NCBI GenBank assembly: GCA_002453165.1
Contig: DKGH01000116.1
Location: 38,975-45,279, forward strand
DNA: 6,305 bases
Direction of reading: 5' to 3'
Source of the DNA: Verrucomicrobia bacterium UBA6775
GTDB lineage: Bacteria > Verrucomicrobiota > Verrucomicrobiia > Limisphaerales > UBA1096
Positions 6,117-6,305 of this stretch are shown one piece after another (position 1 is the stretch's first letter; the number at the start of each line of letters is the position of its first letter). Both the position numbers and the translations under genes were made by a program. The notes beneath the pieces were generated by a model. It saw nothing but the letters and a program-made list of their open reading frames with translations, made no database searches and was not told the DNA's origin.

Positions 6117-6305
6117 ATGAAAAAACTGATTCTTAAACTATGTGTGCTCGCGGGACTGTTGTCCGGTGCGGCAGTCGATGCGGCTGACAAGGCCAAGGTG
6201 GTTTTTATCTCCGGAAAACCGAGTCACGGGCGGTTGTCGCATGAGCATCGGGCGGGAAACATGCTGTTGGCCAAGGCGCTCAACGAATCCGGACTGCCGG
6301 TGGAG
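6117..6305 (+). CDS. ThuA-like domain protein, N-terminal fragment
   Basis: The first 63 codons run off the right edge. The start MKKLILKLCVLAGLLSGAAVDA is a Sec signal peptide with likely cleavage after VDA (residue 22). The mature part begins KAKVVFISGKPSHG and continues SHEHRAGNMLLAKALNESG, which matches the beginning of ThuA-like (trehalose utilisation) domains common in PVC bacteria: a first beta strand, a loop with Ser-His-Gly, then a His-rich helix. ThuA domains have a class I glutamine amidotransferase-like fold and have been linked to sugar metabolism, including oxidised (keto) sugars; in PVC genomes they are often joined to further domains that cannot be seen here. The gap to the sulfatase stop is only 8 nt, so co-transcription is likely. 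The Shine-Dalgarno is poor (GGAAGG at 6095-6100 is 16 nt away). The family call is fairly firm; full length and function are open. Confidence 0.85.
   Translation, partial: MKKLILKLCVLAGLLSGAAVDAADKAKVVFISGKPSHGRLSHEHRAGNMLLAKALNESGLPVE

Overview
The window looks like a piece of a chromosome from the Planctomycetota-Verrucomicrobiota (PVC) group. Four genes lie head to tail on the + strand: a planctomycete-type cytochrome protein (PSCyt1/PSCyt2/PSD1, i.e. DUF1549-DUF1553), a DUF1501 protein, a type I sulfatase and the start of a ThuA-like protein. This gene set is typical of PVC genomes, where DUF1549/DUF1553 and DUF1501 genes are commonly paired and exported sulfatases are abundant. The assignment rests on family content only. 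A Verrucomicrobiota-like source is my preference, but no rRNA or other phylogenetic marker is present.

Layout. Positions 1-2942 hold the 3' part of the large cytochrome-like gene, which enters from beyond the left edge. Positions 2939-4366 hold the DUF1501 gene, which overlaps the first by 4 nt (ATGA) and carries a twin-arginine signal. Positions 4366/4420-6108 hold the sulfatase, with an intact C-x-P-x-R formylglycine motif. Its start is either an ATG that overlaps the DUF1501 stop (TGATG) or, more likely, a GTG 54 nt downstream that begins a compact signal peptide. After 8 nt, positions 6117-6305 hold the first 63 codons of a secreted ThuA-like protein that leaves the right edge. There is no gene-free stretch above 60 nt, no RNA gene, no CRISPR array, no insertion sequence and no visible terminator, so the four genes are probably one transcript.

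All four products look exported, or belong to families usually exported. A reasonable inference is an envelope module for a sulfated or oxidised carbohydrate: the sulfatase removes sulfate esters, the first protein carries a CxxCH haem motif plus a carbohydrate-recognition-like jelly-roll insert, DUF1501 is its usual partner, and ThuA-like proteins are linked to sugar metabolism. Substrate and chemistry cannot be read from the sequence.

The feature that ordinary annotation does not explain is a perfect palindrome, CGCTTGGCCAAGCG. It occurs exactly three times (40-53, 4394-4407, 4448-4461), each time in the same codon phase (reading L-G-Q-A). Two copies flank the probable GTG start of the sulfatase. 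Its 8-bp core TTGGCCAA was found seven times in 6.3 kb. This looks like a dispersed, coding-compatible palindromic element and is the best candidate here for something undescribed.
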